The notes beneath the pieces are model-generated. The model did not search any database and was not told where the DNA came from. It was given only the letters and a program-made list of their open reading frames with translations. The position numbers and the translations under genes were made by a program. A stretch of 39,915 nucleotides of DNA. Origin: Actinomycetes bacterium. Lineage in GTDB: Bacteria; Actinomycetota; Acidimicrobiia; Acidimicrobiales; Palsa-688. Location of the stretch: contig JAJZNG010000126.1 in NCBI GenBank assembly GCA_021847945.1, positions 10,651 to 50,565 on the forward strand, read 5' to 3'. Of this stretch, positions 6,923-16,119 are shown one piece after another; within the stretch, counting starts at the first letter, position 1, and each line of letters starts with the position of its first letter.

Positions 6923-8943
6923 TCGCCAGGCTCGCAATCGCCAACCGGGGGGAGATAGCCCGCCGGATCATCAGGACAGCCACTTCGATGGGTATCGAGA
7001 CCGTGGCGATGTACTCGGACACCGACGCCGGCTCCCCCCACGTTCGCGACTCGGACCTGGCAGTCAGACTGACCGGACGGGGCGCATCCGAGACGTACTT
7101 GAACGTCGACGCGGTAGTGGACGCGGCTCTGCGGAGCCGGGCAGACGCCCTGCATCCCGGCTACGGTTTCCTCTCCGAAAACGCGGAGCTAGCCCGTGCC
7201 GCTATCGCCGCCGGCCTCACCTGGGTGGGACCGACGCCCGATGTGATAGCCGCCATGGGCGACAAACTCGCCGCGAAGTCGGCCATGGCAGCCGCGGGGG
7301 TGCCGACGCTTCCCACCTGGACGGCGGACGACCCGGCGGTCGAATTTCCCGTGCTGGTCAAGGCGGCGGCGGGAGGCGGCGGCAAGGGCATGCGCGTAGT
7401 AAGGACACGGCCCGAGCTGCCCGGAGCGATCGAGGCTGCCGCCAGGGAGGCGAACGGCGCGTTCGGCGACCCGACGGTCTTTTTGGAACGCCTGGTGGCA
7501 CGGGCACGTCATATCGAAGTGCAGATCCTCGCCGACTCGCACGGCAACTTCGTGCATCTCTTCGAGCGCGAGTGCTCGCTGCAGCGGCGCCATCAGAAGA
7601 TCGTCGAGGAGTGCCCTTCGAGCGCGCTTGACGACGAGTTGCGTCGGGCTATGGGGGACGCAGCCCTTCGCGGCGCCCGCGCCGTCGGTTACCTGGGAGC
7701 GGGAACGGTGGAGTTCGTCCTAGAAGACGACGGCCGCTTCTGGTTTTTGGAGGTGAACACCCGCATCCAGGTCGAGCATCCTGTCACCGAGGCTGTCACA
7801 GGCGTGGACCTCGTCCGCGAGCAGCTCCTCGTGGCAGCGGGCGAGCCTCTCTCCGTCCGCCAGGAGGACCTGTCGATCCGCGGGCACGCCATAGAAGCGA
7901 GGTTGTACGCCGAGGACCCCGCCAACGACTTCCTGCCCTGCACGGGCGTTGTCGCCGACTTCAGCGTGCCAGCCCGGCCGGCGTTGCGCTGGGAGTCCGG
8001 GGTCGAGCAAGGCTCGGTCGTGGGGATCGACTTCGACCCGATGCTCGCCAAGGTGATCTCCCACGCTCCAAGCCGACTGGAGGCAGCGAGGAGCCTGGCG
8101 CTCGGCCTGTCGCGGGCCAGGCTGCGCGGCGTGGTCACCAACCGCGACTTCCTGGTGGCAGCGCTCAGGTCGACAGCTTTCCTGCGAGGCGACACGACAA
8201 CGGATTTCGTCGACACGGCAGGAGTTCCAAGGCTACGCGACGCTACCGAGGAAGAAGTGGCTGTCGCGGCCGCCGCTGCCGCTCTCGCCGCCCGCCACGC
8301 TCGGCGCTCGACAGCCGGGGTACTGCGCAATGTCCCCGGCGGTTGGCGTAACTCTGTGATGCCGCCCGAGCGGGCGTCGTACCGCCACCGGGGAACGAAC
8401 GTGGAGGTCTGCTACAGCTTCGGGCGTGACGGTTCGGCTACGTTCGTCGTCAACGCTTTGACGCTGCAGCTCTCCGGCGTCGACGTGAGCGCCGCCGAGC
8501 CGGGCCTGGAGGTGACAGTGTCGGTGGGCGGAGACGGCGAGAGGCGCCTGCATGTGCTGGAGGCGCCTCCCAAAGTGTGGGTTCAAAGTGCCGGCGGCGA
8601 CATCGAGCTCGACATCGTGGAACGCTTCTCCGTGGCGGGCTCGCAGAACCCCGAAGGCTCTCTGGTATCTCCGATGCCGGGAAGGGTGGTGCGGGTGTCG
8701 GTAGCGGCGGGCGACGTGGTGGAAGCAGGAACCGAACTGGTGGTGATAGAGGCGATGAAGATGGAGCACAAGCTCACCGCAGCGACTTCGGGCCGAGTGG
8801 GCGAAGTGCTGGTCAGCGCCGGGGACCAGGTTGCGGCCGGCCAGCTCCTAGTCGTCGTGGAGGACGCCCTCCGGGACGGCCCAGACGCCCCGGAGGGGCA
8901 GGCAAAGCCGGAGGGGCAGGCCGAGGCGGAGGGGACACGGTGA
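6919..8943 (+). CDS. Acyl-CoA carboxylase alpha subunit (biotin carboxylase + BCCP)
   Basis: A 674-aa subunit with a biotin carboxylase domain (1-450: IANRGEIARRI, HPGYGFLSENAE, the ATP-grasp loop AAAGGGGKGMRVV, FLEVNTRIQVEHPVTE), a linker, and a C-terminal biotinyl domain with EAMKMEH; the biotinylated lysine is about residue 614. It carboxylates biotin with ATP and bicarbonate for the partner carboxyltransferase encoded immediately upstream. The tail is a short repeat (PEGQAKPEGQAEAEG) without known role. The start is the GTG inside the upstream stop (GTGA, 4-bp overlap), giving VIARLAIANRGE; the ORF-track start adds 17 unrelated residues. The stop again overlaps the next GTG, so the subunits and AtuA are translationally coupled. 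Confidence 0.95.
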   Translation: MIARLAIANRGEIARRIIRTATSMGIETVAMYSDTDAGSPHVRDSDLAVRLTGRGASETYLNVDAVVDAALRSRADALHPGYGFLSENAELARAAIAAGLTWVGPTPDVIAAMGDKLAAKSAMAAAGVPTLPTWTADDPAVEFPVLVKAAAGGGGKGMRVVRTRPELPGAIEAAAREANGAFGDPTVFLERLVARARHIEVQILADSHGNFVHLFERECSLQRRHQKIVEECPSSALDDELRRAMGDAALRGARAVGYLGAGTVEFVLEDDGRFWFLEVNTRIQVEHPVTEAVTGVDLVREQLLVAAGEPLSVRQEDLSIRGHAIEARLYAEDPANDFLPCTGVVADFSVPARPALRWESGVEQGSVVGIDFDPMLAKVISHAPSRLEAARSLALGLSRARLRGVVTNRDFLVAALRSTAFLRGDTTTDFVDTAGVPRLRDATEEEVAVAAAAAALAARHARRSTAGVLRNVPGGWRNSVMPPERASYRHRGTNVEVCYSFGRDGSATFVVNALTLQLSGVDVSAAEPGLEVTVSVGGDGERRLHVLEAPPKVWVQSAGGDIELDIVERFSVAGSQNPEGSLVSPMPGRVVRVSVAAGDVVEAGTELVVIEAMKMEHKLTAATSGRVGEVLVSAGDQVAAGQLLVVVEDALRDGPDAPEGQAKPEGQAEAEGTR

Positions 8944-10742
8944 CCGTGGGGACCGGCAACGGCTCTCGAACCCGCAGGGCCGTTCGGATAGCCAACTGCA
9001 GCGGGTTCTACGGGGACCGGCTGTCCGCTGCACGCGAGATGGTCGACGGCGGCCCGATCGACTTCCTAACCGGGGACTGGCTCGCCGAGCTCACGATGCT
9101 GATCCTCGCCAAGAACCGCCTGCGGGATCCTCAGGCCGGCTACGCAAGGACTTTCGTGACGCAGATGGAGCAGGTCATGGGCGACTGCATTGAGCGTGGG
9201 ATCAAAGTCGTTTCCAACGCCGGAGGTCTCTCCCCGCGAGGCTGCGCGGAGGCTGTAGGCAGCGTCGCTGAGCGTCTCGGACTGTCGCCTGTGATCGCCT
9301 ACGTGGAAGGCGACGACCTGGTGGGGCGCCTAGCAGAGCTGGGCGACGCCGGGATAGACCTCCGCCACATGGAGACCGGGGAGCCTTTGGGAGACCGACA
9401 GGTGCTCACCGCGAACGCCTACCTGGGCGGCTGGGGGATCGTGGAGGCGCTCCAACGCGGAGCGGACATTGTCGTGACGGGCCGGGTGACTGACGCTGCC
9501 TTGGTGGTCGGACCTGCGGCGTGGTGGCACGGATGGGCTAGGGACGACTTCGACCGGCTCGCCGGGTCGGTCGTCGCGGGCCATGTGATCGAGTGCGGAG
9601 CGCAGGCCACAGGGGGTAACTACGCTTTTTTCTCCGAGATCCCAGGCCTTGAGCACCCTGGGTTTCCGATAGCGGAAGTGTCGGCAGATGGCACGTCGGT
9701 GATCACCAAGCACCCCGGCCAGGGGGGCGCGGTGACCGTCGGCACCGTCACGGCGCAGTTGCTATACGAGATAGCAGACCCCGCGTACATTAACCCTGAC
9801 GTCACAGCGCGTTTCGACACGATCAGACTCCAAGGCGACGGGCCGGACAGGGTACGAATTTCCGGTGTAGTCGGCGAACCACCTCCGGACACGACGAAGG
9901 TGTCCGTGAACTTCGCCGGTGGGTGGAGGTCCACTACCAGCTTGTACCTGACGGGCTTGGACATCGAGGCGAAAGCAGCTTTGGTGGAAAAGGCCCTCTG
10001 GTCGTCTTTCCCCGGGGGCCGGGCGTTTTTCGACGAGACCGACGTTACCCTTGCCCGGACCGACAAGGTGGACCCTGAGACCAACGAAGAGGCTTCCGCC
10101 CTTCTGCGCATCACCGTCAAGGACGCCGACGAACGCAAGGTAGGCCGGGCGTTCTCCGCCAAGGTGACCGAGCTGGCCCTCGCCTCGTACCCGGGCCTCT
10201 ACGGGGGCGGCCTGACTTCGGGCGCTACCGCCTTCGGAGTGTTCTGGCCTGCGCTTGTGCCGTCCTCGCTCGTATATCAAGAGGTGGTCGTAAGGGGCGA
10301 AAAGACCCTGGTGGAGCCGACCGCCGCCGGTCCCACCGCGCCCGCTGCCGCCGCTGGTCCCACCGCGCCCGCTGCCGCTGGCAGCGGGCCGGCGAGACGG
10401 GTTCCTCTGGGAGTCGCGTTCGGGGCCCGCTCCGGCGACAAAGCCGGGAACGCGAACCTCGGAGTCTGGGCTCGCAGCGACCTCTCCTACCAGTGGCTTG
10501 CTGGCTACCTGAGCGTGGAGCGACTCAAGAACCTCCTGCCCGAGACGGCGGGATTGGAGGTGCGACGCTACGAGCTCGCCAACCTTCGGGCTATCAACTT
10601 CGTGATAGTCGGACTTCTCGGCGACGGGGTTGCTGCTAGCACCCGCCAGGACGGCCAAGCCAAGAGCCTCGGGGAATGGCTGAGAGCCCGGTACGCGGAC
10701 ATCCCCATCCCGGTCCTCGAATCGTCAGCCAGCGGCAGCTAA
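8940..10742 (+). CDS. Acyclic terpene utilization AtuA family protein (DUF1446 + AtuA-like C-terminal domain)
   Basis: A 600-aa protein with an N-terminal DUF1446/AtuA domain (about 12-455: RIANCSGFYGDRLSAAREM, DFLTGDWLAELTM, NAGGLSPRGCA, TANAYLGGWGIVEAL, VVTGRVTDAALVVGPAAWW, ECGAQATGGN) and a C-terminal AtuA-like ferredoxin-fold domain (about 480-590: ARSGDKAGNANLGVWAR, LANLRAINFVIVGLLG). AtuA is required for citronellol/geraniol use in Pseudomonas, but its biochemical step is unsettled. The two domains are joined by a low-complexity linker with the repeat GPTAPAAA. GTG 8940 overlaps the upstream stop (GTGA). Last gene of the operon; it faces the MMPL gene with 66 bp between stops, where I see no strong terminator hairpin. 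Confidence 0.92.
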   Translation: MTVGTGNGSRTRRAVRIANCSGFYGDRLSAAREMVDGGPIDFLTGDWLAELTMLILAKNRLRDPQAGYARTFVTQMEQVMGDCIERGIKVVSNAGGLSPRGCAEAVGSVAERLGLSPVIAYVEGDDLVGRLAELGDAGIDLRHMETGEPLGDRQVLTANAYLGGWGIVEALQRGADIVVTGRVTDAALVVGPAAWWHGWARDDFDRLAGSVVAGHVIECGAQATGGNYAFFSEIPGLEHPGFPIAEVSADGTSVITKHPGQGGAVTVGTVTAQLLYEIADPAYINPDVTARFDTIRLQGDGPDRVRISGVVGEPPPDTTKVSVNFAGGWRSTTSLYLTGLDIEAKAALVEKALWSSFPGGRAFFDETDVTLARTDKVDPETNEEASALLRITVKDADERKVGRAFSAKVTELALASYPGLYGGGLTSGATAFGVFWPALVPSSLVYQEVVVRGEKTLVEPTAAGPTAPAAAAGPTAPAAAGSGPARRVPLGVAFGARSGDKAGNANLGVWARSDLSYQWLAGYLSVERLKNLLPETAGLEVRRYELANLRAINFVIVGLLGDGVAASTRQDGQAKSLGEWLRARYADIPIPVLESSASGS

Positions 10743-10808
10743 CCGGTCGCGGCCGAACAGCACAAGCCAGCCGAGAAGCAGAGCTCCCATGGGCGCGCCG
10801 CCGGCCGC

Positions 10809-13001
10809 TCAGGGGGCGACGAGGACCGGCTCGTCGTCGGCGTCGGAGACACTTGACCGTTCGGCGCCCTCCACGTTCAGGTGGGGGATCAGCCTGTCCA
10901 ACCAGCCGGGGAGCCACCAGTTCGCGTCACCGAGCAGGTGCATGATCGAAGGGACGAGCACCGTGCGGATAATGAAAGCGTCGACGAGTATCGCCCCTGC
11001 GAGTCCGATACCGAACTGTTTAATCACCACGTTGTTCCCCAGGGCGAAAGAGGCGAATACCAAGATCATGATCGTCGCAGCGGCCGTTATCACACGACCG
11101 GTGGCGGACTGGCCGACTGTCACCGCCCTGGAGGCGTCACGGTGAGCGACCCACTCCTCGCGCATCCGGCTGACCAGGAACACCTCGTAGTCCATGGAAA
11201 GCCCGAAGAGGATCGACAGCAAGATCACCGGAAGGAACACTTCTACCGGCACTTTCGACGATATCCGGAAAAGGGAGTGACCCCATCCCCATTCGAAGAC
11301 GGCGTTCAGGATCCCCAGGGACGCGCCCACGGAGAGAATGTTCATCACTGACGCGACTAGCGGCACGACCAGGCTGCGGAATACGGCCATCAGCAAGATG
11401 AACCCGAGCACCACCACCGCCAGCACGAAGTAGATCAGTTTGGACGCCAGGACGTGCGCGAAGTCCGTCTGGATCGCAGTCTGGCCACCCACCAAGACGT
11501 CCAAGCCGCTGCCGGCTTCGGCTTTCGGTATCACCTCCGAGCGCAGGTGGTCTACCAGCACGGTCGTCTTGGCTGCCTGTGGACTCGTGGAAGGGTACAC
11601 GGTGGCGATAGCTACCGTACCGGCCGGGTTGGTGACAGCCGGAGCGACAGAGACGACCCCCGGGACACCGGCGACGTCGCGGGTTACCGCCACGAACGCC
11701 GCCTTGTCAGCAGGGTTAGGGAGCTGGGCGACCAGCAATAGAGGGCCGTTGAAACCGGGTCCGAAACCTTGCGCTAGGAGGTGGTAAGCGGCAAGGGTGG
11801 TCGAGCCGGGAGGATCGCTGCTCGCGTCGTCCAGACCGAGACGTAGAGTGAAAATAGGCAGTCCAATAGCGACGACCGCCAGCAGCGCTATGACCGCAGG
11901 TAGGGTCGGGCGGCGCTCTATGAAAGTCGACCAGCGGTTCCAAAGCCCCGACACGTGGTCCACTTCGGGGCCCTGCTCGGCGAGGCGACGACGCTCACGC
12001 CTGCTCAGGACCTTCGGCCCGAAGAACCCGAGCAGCGCAGGTAGAAGCGTGATCGACGCGAACATGGTGAGAAGCACCGTCACCGACGCCGAGATAGCTA
12101 AACCGTAGAGGAAGGAAAGTCCGAGCACGAACTGGCCCATCAAAGCGATGCAGACGGTGAGACCAGCGAAGAACACCGCCCGTCCCGAGGTGTTGATCGC
12201 CTCGACAGCTGCCGCTTCTACGTCCCTACCAGCTTTGAGGGCGCTGCGGTGACGGGTGAGGATGAAAAGCGAGTAGTCGACTCCGACCCCTAGTCCGATG
12301 AGCACGCCGAGCAGGGTCGCGAAGTCCGCTATCGACAGGACGTGGCTGAGAAGGGTAGTGACGCTCGTGCCGATGCCTATGGCTATCAGAGCTGTGATGA
12401 TAGGCAGGAACGCAGAGAACAGCGCCCCGAAAGCCAAACCCAGAACTATCAGGGCGAAGATTACACCTGCGATCGTGCTGGACGACCCCGCCTGGCTGTT
12501 GAGCTGCTCTATGTCCTGACCGCCGAGCGCCACCTGGAGGTTCGACCCGCGGGCCGCCTCCGCTGTCGACACGACCCTCGCGACGTCGGCTTTCGGGTTG
12601 GATCCGACCTGGCCGTCGAACACCACGGTGGCAAAGGCGACCTTCGCGTCTTTGCTGACCTGCTGGCGTCCTGACGGGGCGTAAGGGCTGTTAACGGCCC
12701 GCACGTCGGGCAGGGAGGCCACCTGCGAGAGCATCTTCGACACGGCCGCCTTTACGGCCGGGTCGGTGACCGTCCCCGACCGTGTGGCCACGACTATCTG
12801 GTCGGAGCTACCCGACGCGGCGGGGAAATCCTTTTGAAGCAGGTTGAGAGCCTGCGCGGACTGGGTGCTCGGCAGCTGGAACTTGGTTGCGAAACTGGAC
12901 CCCGCGGAGCGACTGGCGGCCGCTGTGACGACGAGCGCGAGGATCCACGCCAGAAGGACTATCCGGCGGTGCCTGAAGCACCACCGCGCAAGATCGGACA
13001 C
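10809..13001 (-). CDS. MMPL family transporter (RND superfamily)
   Basis: A 730-aa polytopic protein of the MMPL/RND family, which exports lipids, siderophores or drugs across the actinobacterial membrane using proton flow. Two repeats are visible, each with a first helix, a large extracytoplasmic domain and a helix bundle. The first bundle has LGVLIGLGVGVDYSLFILTRHR and the second ILFGLSMDYEVFLVSRMREEW; these GxxxDY stretches are the proton-relay signature. Length is normal. It starts at GTG 13001 with GGAGG about 12 nt upstream, slightly far. It is divergent from the DHA2 efflux gene across a 200-bp gap, so the two may be co-regulated; no regulator gene lies between them. Confidence 0.93.
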   Translation of the reverse strand: MSDLARWCFRHRRIVLLAWILALVVTAAASRSAGSSFATKFQLPSTQSAQALNLLQKDFPAASGSSDQIVVATRSGTVTDPAVKAAVSKMLSQVASLPDVRAVNSPYAPSGRQQVSKDAKVAFATVVFDGQVGSNPKADVARVVSTAEAARGSNLQVALGGQDIEQLNSQAGSSSTIAGVIFALIVLGLAFGALFSAFLPIITALIAIGIGTSVTTLLSHVLSIADFATLLGVLIGLGVGVDYSLFILTRHRSALKAGRDVEAAAVEAINTSGRAVFFAGLTVCIALMGQFVLGLSFLYGLAISASVTVLLTMFASITLLPALLGFFGPKVLSRRERRRLAEQGPEVDHVSGLWNRWSTFIERRPTLPAVIALLAVVAIGLPIFTLRLGLDDASSDPPGSTTLAAYHLLAQGFGPGFNGPLLLVAQLPNPADKAAFVAVTRDVAGVPGVVSVAPAVTNPAGTVAIATVYPSTSPQAAKTTVLVDHLRSEVIPKAEAGSGLDVLVGGQTAIQTDFAHVLASKLIYFVLAVVVLGFILLMAVFRSLVVPLVASVMNILSVGASLGILNAVFEWGWGHSLFRISSKVPVEVFLPVILLSILFGLSMDYEVFLVSRMREEWVAHRDASRAVTVGQSATGRVITAAATIMILVFASFALGNNVVIKQFGIGLAGAILVDAFIIRTVLVPSIMHLLGDANWWLPGWLDRLIPHLNVEGAERSSVSDADDEPVLVAP

Positions 13002-13201
13002 CTGTGTGCTCTACCTCCGAGGTCGCGCGGTGCCGGTCGGCACACGCCTTTTCGACCTCTACGATACAGCCGCTCGGGAAGTTACCGGTATCAGGAAACA
13101 AAGGCCGCCGCCCGCTATGCCGCCGCTGCTGTAGCCGCTCCCCTCGCGAAAAGCTGGGTCTGAGGGAAGATAAAGCCCGCCTGCTGCGTTCGTCTCAGGA
13201 C
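13002..13201. promoter_or_regulatory. Divergent intergenic region between MMPL and DHA2 MFS genes
   Basis: This 200-bp gap must hold both promoters. The near-palindrome GTTACCGGTATC (13080-13091, one mismatched pair) is the only operator-like sequence I see. TATCGT on the minus strand (about 13062) could be a -10 for the MMPL gene. No strong -35 is evident. Confidence 0.35.
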
Positions 13202-14725
13202 ATGCGAGATCCCCAGCAAACCGCGCCTTCGAACGCCCCCGCCCGCCGGTCTCATGACGGGATGGTGTTGGCCATAGCCTGCCTCGCACAGTTCATGGTG
13301 GTCCTCGACGTGTCGATAGTCAATGTCGCCCTGCCGTCCATCGGACGCGACCTGCACTACAGCGCCTCCGGCTTGCAATGGGTTGTTAACGCTTACGTCC
13401 TCACCTTCGCCGGGTTCCTCCTACTCGGAGGCAGGGCCGCCGACATCTTCGGACGGCGGCGCGTGTACATGGCCGGGCTGTGGCTCTTCAGCGCGGCGAG
13501 CCTCGCCGGGGGCTTCGCGCAAGACTCGACCTGGTTGACGATCGCCCGGGCCGCGCAAGGCGTCGGTGGAGCGATCCTCTCCCCGGCGACTCTCACCATC
13601 ATCGTGACCACCTTCTCCGGAAAGCACCTGCCTCGCGCTCTTGGGATATGGAGTGCCGTCGCCGGCGCCGGCGGGGCGGCAGGCTCGATACTCGGCGGCG
13701 TCCTCACAGCCGAACTGTCGTGGCGTTGGGTGCTGTTCGTGAACATCCCGGTGGGAGTGGTCGCTACCGTCGCCGCGTTGGGATATCTGACCGAGGCGAA
13801 AGGCCACAACCCCGACGGCACCCGTCCGAAGCTAGACGTGATAGGAGCGATAGCCGTTACCGGCGGCCTGAGCGCATTGGTCTACGCCATAGTCGGGACG
13901 TCCACCCACCCATGGGCATCAGGGCAGACCCTCGCTTTCCTAGCGGTCGCGCTCGTCGCGCTCGTCGGTTTCGTCGTATACGAAGCCCGCTTCCCGACCA
14001 ACCCTCTGGTCCCGCTCCGGCTGTTCCGATCGCGCTCGGTGTGGGGGGCGAACCTGGTCATGTTCTTAGTCGGTGCCGCCTTCTTTGCGATGTGGTACTT
14101 CTTGTCCTTGTACCTACAAGACGTCCTCGGCTACGGGGCGCTACGGGCTGGCATGGCCTTCCTGCCGATGGCGGTGACCATAATCGTCGGCGCGCAGACG
14201 AGCTCGCGTCTGCTGCCCCGTATCGGCGCTCGCCCTTTGCTGCTCGCAGGGACCGTCGCCGCCACCGCCGGGTTCTTCTGGCTGTCGGAGATCACCGTGC
14301 ACGGCGCGTACTGGGCTCACGTGTTCGGACCGGGCTGTATCATCTCGCTTGCCCTCGGACTGCTGTTCACACCTCTGGCTTCGGCTGCGACCGCCGGGGT
14401 TGCCCGCCACGAGGCCGGCCTAGCCTCTGGCGTGCTCAACACGTCCCGCCAGGTCGGTGGGTCTCTCGGACTGGCCGTACTAGCCACAATCGCCACCGAC
14501 CGGACCAACTCGCTGCTGCACGCCAAGGCGTCCGCTAGTGCTTCAGGTGTGAGCCGGGCTGTTCTGGCTGCGACCGATTCCGGGTTCGTAAGGGCTTTCG
14601 AGGTCGCCGCCTTCGTGTGCGCGGCCGGGTTCGTAGCGGCGTTCGTAGTGCCTAAGCTCCGCTCGCCGGCGCCAGCCGCCGAGCGGCCGCCCGGAGATCT
14701 CAGGAGCTTCTCAACGTCGTCCTAA
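13202..14725 (+). CDS. MFS transporter, DHA2 (EmrB/QacA) family
   Basis: A 507-aa drug/proton antiporter of the 14-helix DHA2 family. The signature motif LDVSIVNVALPSIG follows helix 1, motif A is present as GGRAADIFGRRRVYMAG, and helix-5 motif C-like sequence appears as GAGGAAGSILGG. Helices continue to a short polar tail. I use ATG 13202 (MRDPQQ) because everything before it in the ORF track is non-homologous and lies in the intergenic region; CAGGA precedes it very closely, so ATG 13262 is an alternative. The substrate is unknown; the divergent MMPL exporter suggests a joint role in export or resistance. Confidence 0.92.
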   Translation: MRDPQQTAPSNAPARRSHDGMVLAIACLAQFMVVLDVSIVNVALPSIGRDLHYSASGLQWVVNAYVLTFAGFLLLGGRAADIFGRRRVYMAGLWLFSAASLAGGFAQDSTWLTIARAAQGVGGAILSPATLTIIVTTFSGKHLPRALGIWSAVAGAGGAAGSILGGVLTAELSWRWVLFVNIPVGVVATVAALGYLTEAKGHNPDGTRPKLDVIGAIAVTGGLSALVYAIVGTSTHPWASGQTLAFLAVALVALVGFVVYEARFPTNPLVPLRLFRSRSVWGANLVMFLVGAAFFAMWYFLSLYLQDVLGYGALRAGMAFLPMAVTIIVGAQTSSRLLPRIGARPLLLAGTVAATAGFFWLSEITVHGAYWAHVFGPGCIISLALGLLFTPLASAATAGVARHEAGLASGVLNTSRQVGGSLGLAVLATIATDRTNSLLHAKASASASGVSRAVLAATDSGFVRAFEVAAFVCAAGFVAAFVVPKLRSPAPAAERPPGDLRSFSTSS

Positions 14726-14802
14726 GCAACCCACAGCCTCGAAGCGCATCCTGGTTGATGTAGAGATCGACAAGTGAGCTTCTAGCAGAACAGGACGGCG
14801 AT

Positions 14803-16119
14803 ATGAGTTACATCCCAGGACAGCCATACGACGACTCTCAGATGCCCCCCCAAGGGCCGCCGGCTCCTTCACGGCACCGGCCGCGCACCCGGCCGGCCGT
14901 GGCAGTCGCAGCCGTGCTTGCGACCGTCGGCGCAGGAACGATCGCCGGCCACATCCTGTGGCCGTCGTCTGCTACGCGCTCGGCGGCGGCGCCGCTGTCT
15001 AACAGTTCCGGCTCGTCGGGGTCATCGACGTCTCCGCTAAACCCGGCCGGCGTCAATGGGTCGGGTTCAGCCCCGACCGGCGTCAACGGATCGGGAACGT
15101 CTTCTGTCGCAGGTCAAGGCAGCCCGACCGACGTTTCTTCCATAGCTTCGAAGGTGGACCCGGGCCTGGTCGACGTGAACTCGACTTTCTCCTACCAGCA
15201 GGCCTCGGGAGCGGGGACAGGGATCGTCTTGTCCTCGAACGGAATTGTCCTCACCAACAACCACGTGATCAACGGTGCCACTTCCATTACCGTCACGGAT
15301 CTCGGCAACGGGCGGAGCTACCCCGCGACCGTGATCGGCTACGACACGACCAAGGACGTCGCGGTCTTGCGACTCCAAGGTGCTTCGGGACTTCAGACGG
15401 CTTCGATAGGCACCTCGTCGTCGGCGCGAGTCGGGCTCCCGGTGGTCGCGATAGGTAACGCCGGTGGGGTTGGCGGCACTCCGAGCGCTGCGGGTGGTTC
15501 CGTCACCGCCCTGGATCAGTCGATCACAGCCTCCGATTCCCTCGACGGTGTGGCAGAGCACCTGACCGGGATGATCGAGACCAACGCTGCTATCGAGCCG
15601 GGCGACTCGGGCGGGCCGCTAGTAGACACGTCGGGTCAGGTGATCGGGATGGACACGGCCGCGGCGTCGGGCAACCAGCTCCAGGTGGCGGTAAGCCAAG
15701 GTTACGCGATCCCCATCAACGAGGCCATGTCGATAGCCCGCTCCATCCTCGCCGGCGACTCGTCGGCGTCGATACACGTCGGTCCGACCGCTTTCCTCGG
15801 TGTGCTCATAAGCTCCTCTAGCGAGTCCGCCAACCCCGGCGCCTTCGTCTTCGGCGGCTCTCCTCTGTCGCAGACCCCCCAGGCTGCCAGCGGGGCGACG
15901 GTCGCCGGGGTGATACCCGGCTACGCCGCAGCCAACGCCGGCTTGGGCACCGGCGACGTGATCACCGCCATCAACGGTCAGGCTGTCAGCTCGCCGAGCG
16001 TCCTGAGCCGCGATATCGCATCCGAGAAGCCCGGCCAGTCGGTGAGCCTCACCTGGACCTCACCTGCCGGCCAGGCCGAGACGGCGACCGTCACTCTGAC
16101 GGCGGGACCCCCGGCGTAG
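14803..16119 (+). CDS. HtrA-like trypsin-family serine protease with PDZ domain
   Basis: A 438-aa membrane-anchored DegP/HtrA-type protease. Order: Pro-rich cytoplasmic N-terminus, one transmembrane segment (about 31-52), a Ser/Gly/Asn-rich linker with a repeat (AGVNGSGSAPTGVNGSGT), a trypsin-like domain with the triad His154 (TNNHVI), Asp185 (TKDVAVLRL) and Ser269 (GDSGGPL), then a PDZ domain (about 325-430: GATVAGVIPGYAAANAGLGTGDVITAINGQ). It acts outside the membrane in protein quality control. AGGACGG lies 5 nt before the ATG. Its 3' end overlaps the convergent ABC gene by 29 bp. Confidence 0.94.
   Translation: MSYIPGQPYDDSQMPPQGPPAPSRHRPRTRPAVAVAAVLATVGAGTIAGHILWPSSATRSAAAPLSNSSGSSGSSTSPLNPAGVNGSGSAPTGVNGSGTSSVAGQGSPTDVSSIASKVDPGLVDVNSTFSYQQASGAGTGIVLSSNGIVLTNNHVINGATSITVTDLGNGRSYPATVIGYDTTKDVAVLRLQGASGLQTASIGTSSSARVGLPVVAIGNAGGVGGTPSAAGGSVTALDQSITASDSLDGVAEHLTGMIETNAAIEPGDSGGPLVDTSGQVIGMDTAAASGNQLQVAVSQGYAIPINEAMSIARSILAGDSSASIHVGPTAFLGVLISSSSESANPGAFVFGGSPLSQTPQAASGATVAGVIPGYAAANAGLGTGDVITAINGQAVSSPSVLSRDIASEKPGQSVSLTWTSPAGQAETATVTLTAGPPA

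Noticed and set aside
9762-10658. 298-aa antisense ORF over the AtuA gene
   Set aside because: Typical high-GC antisense shadow; the plus strand encodes a clear AtuA family protein.
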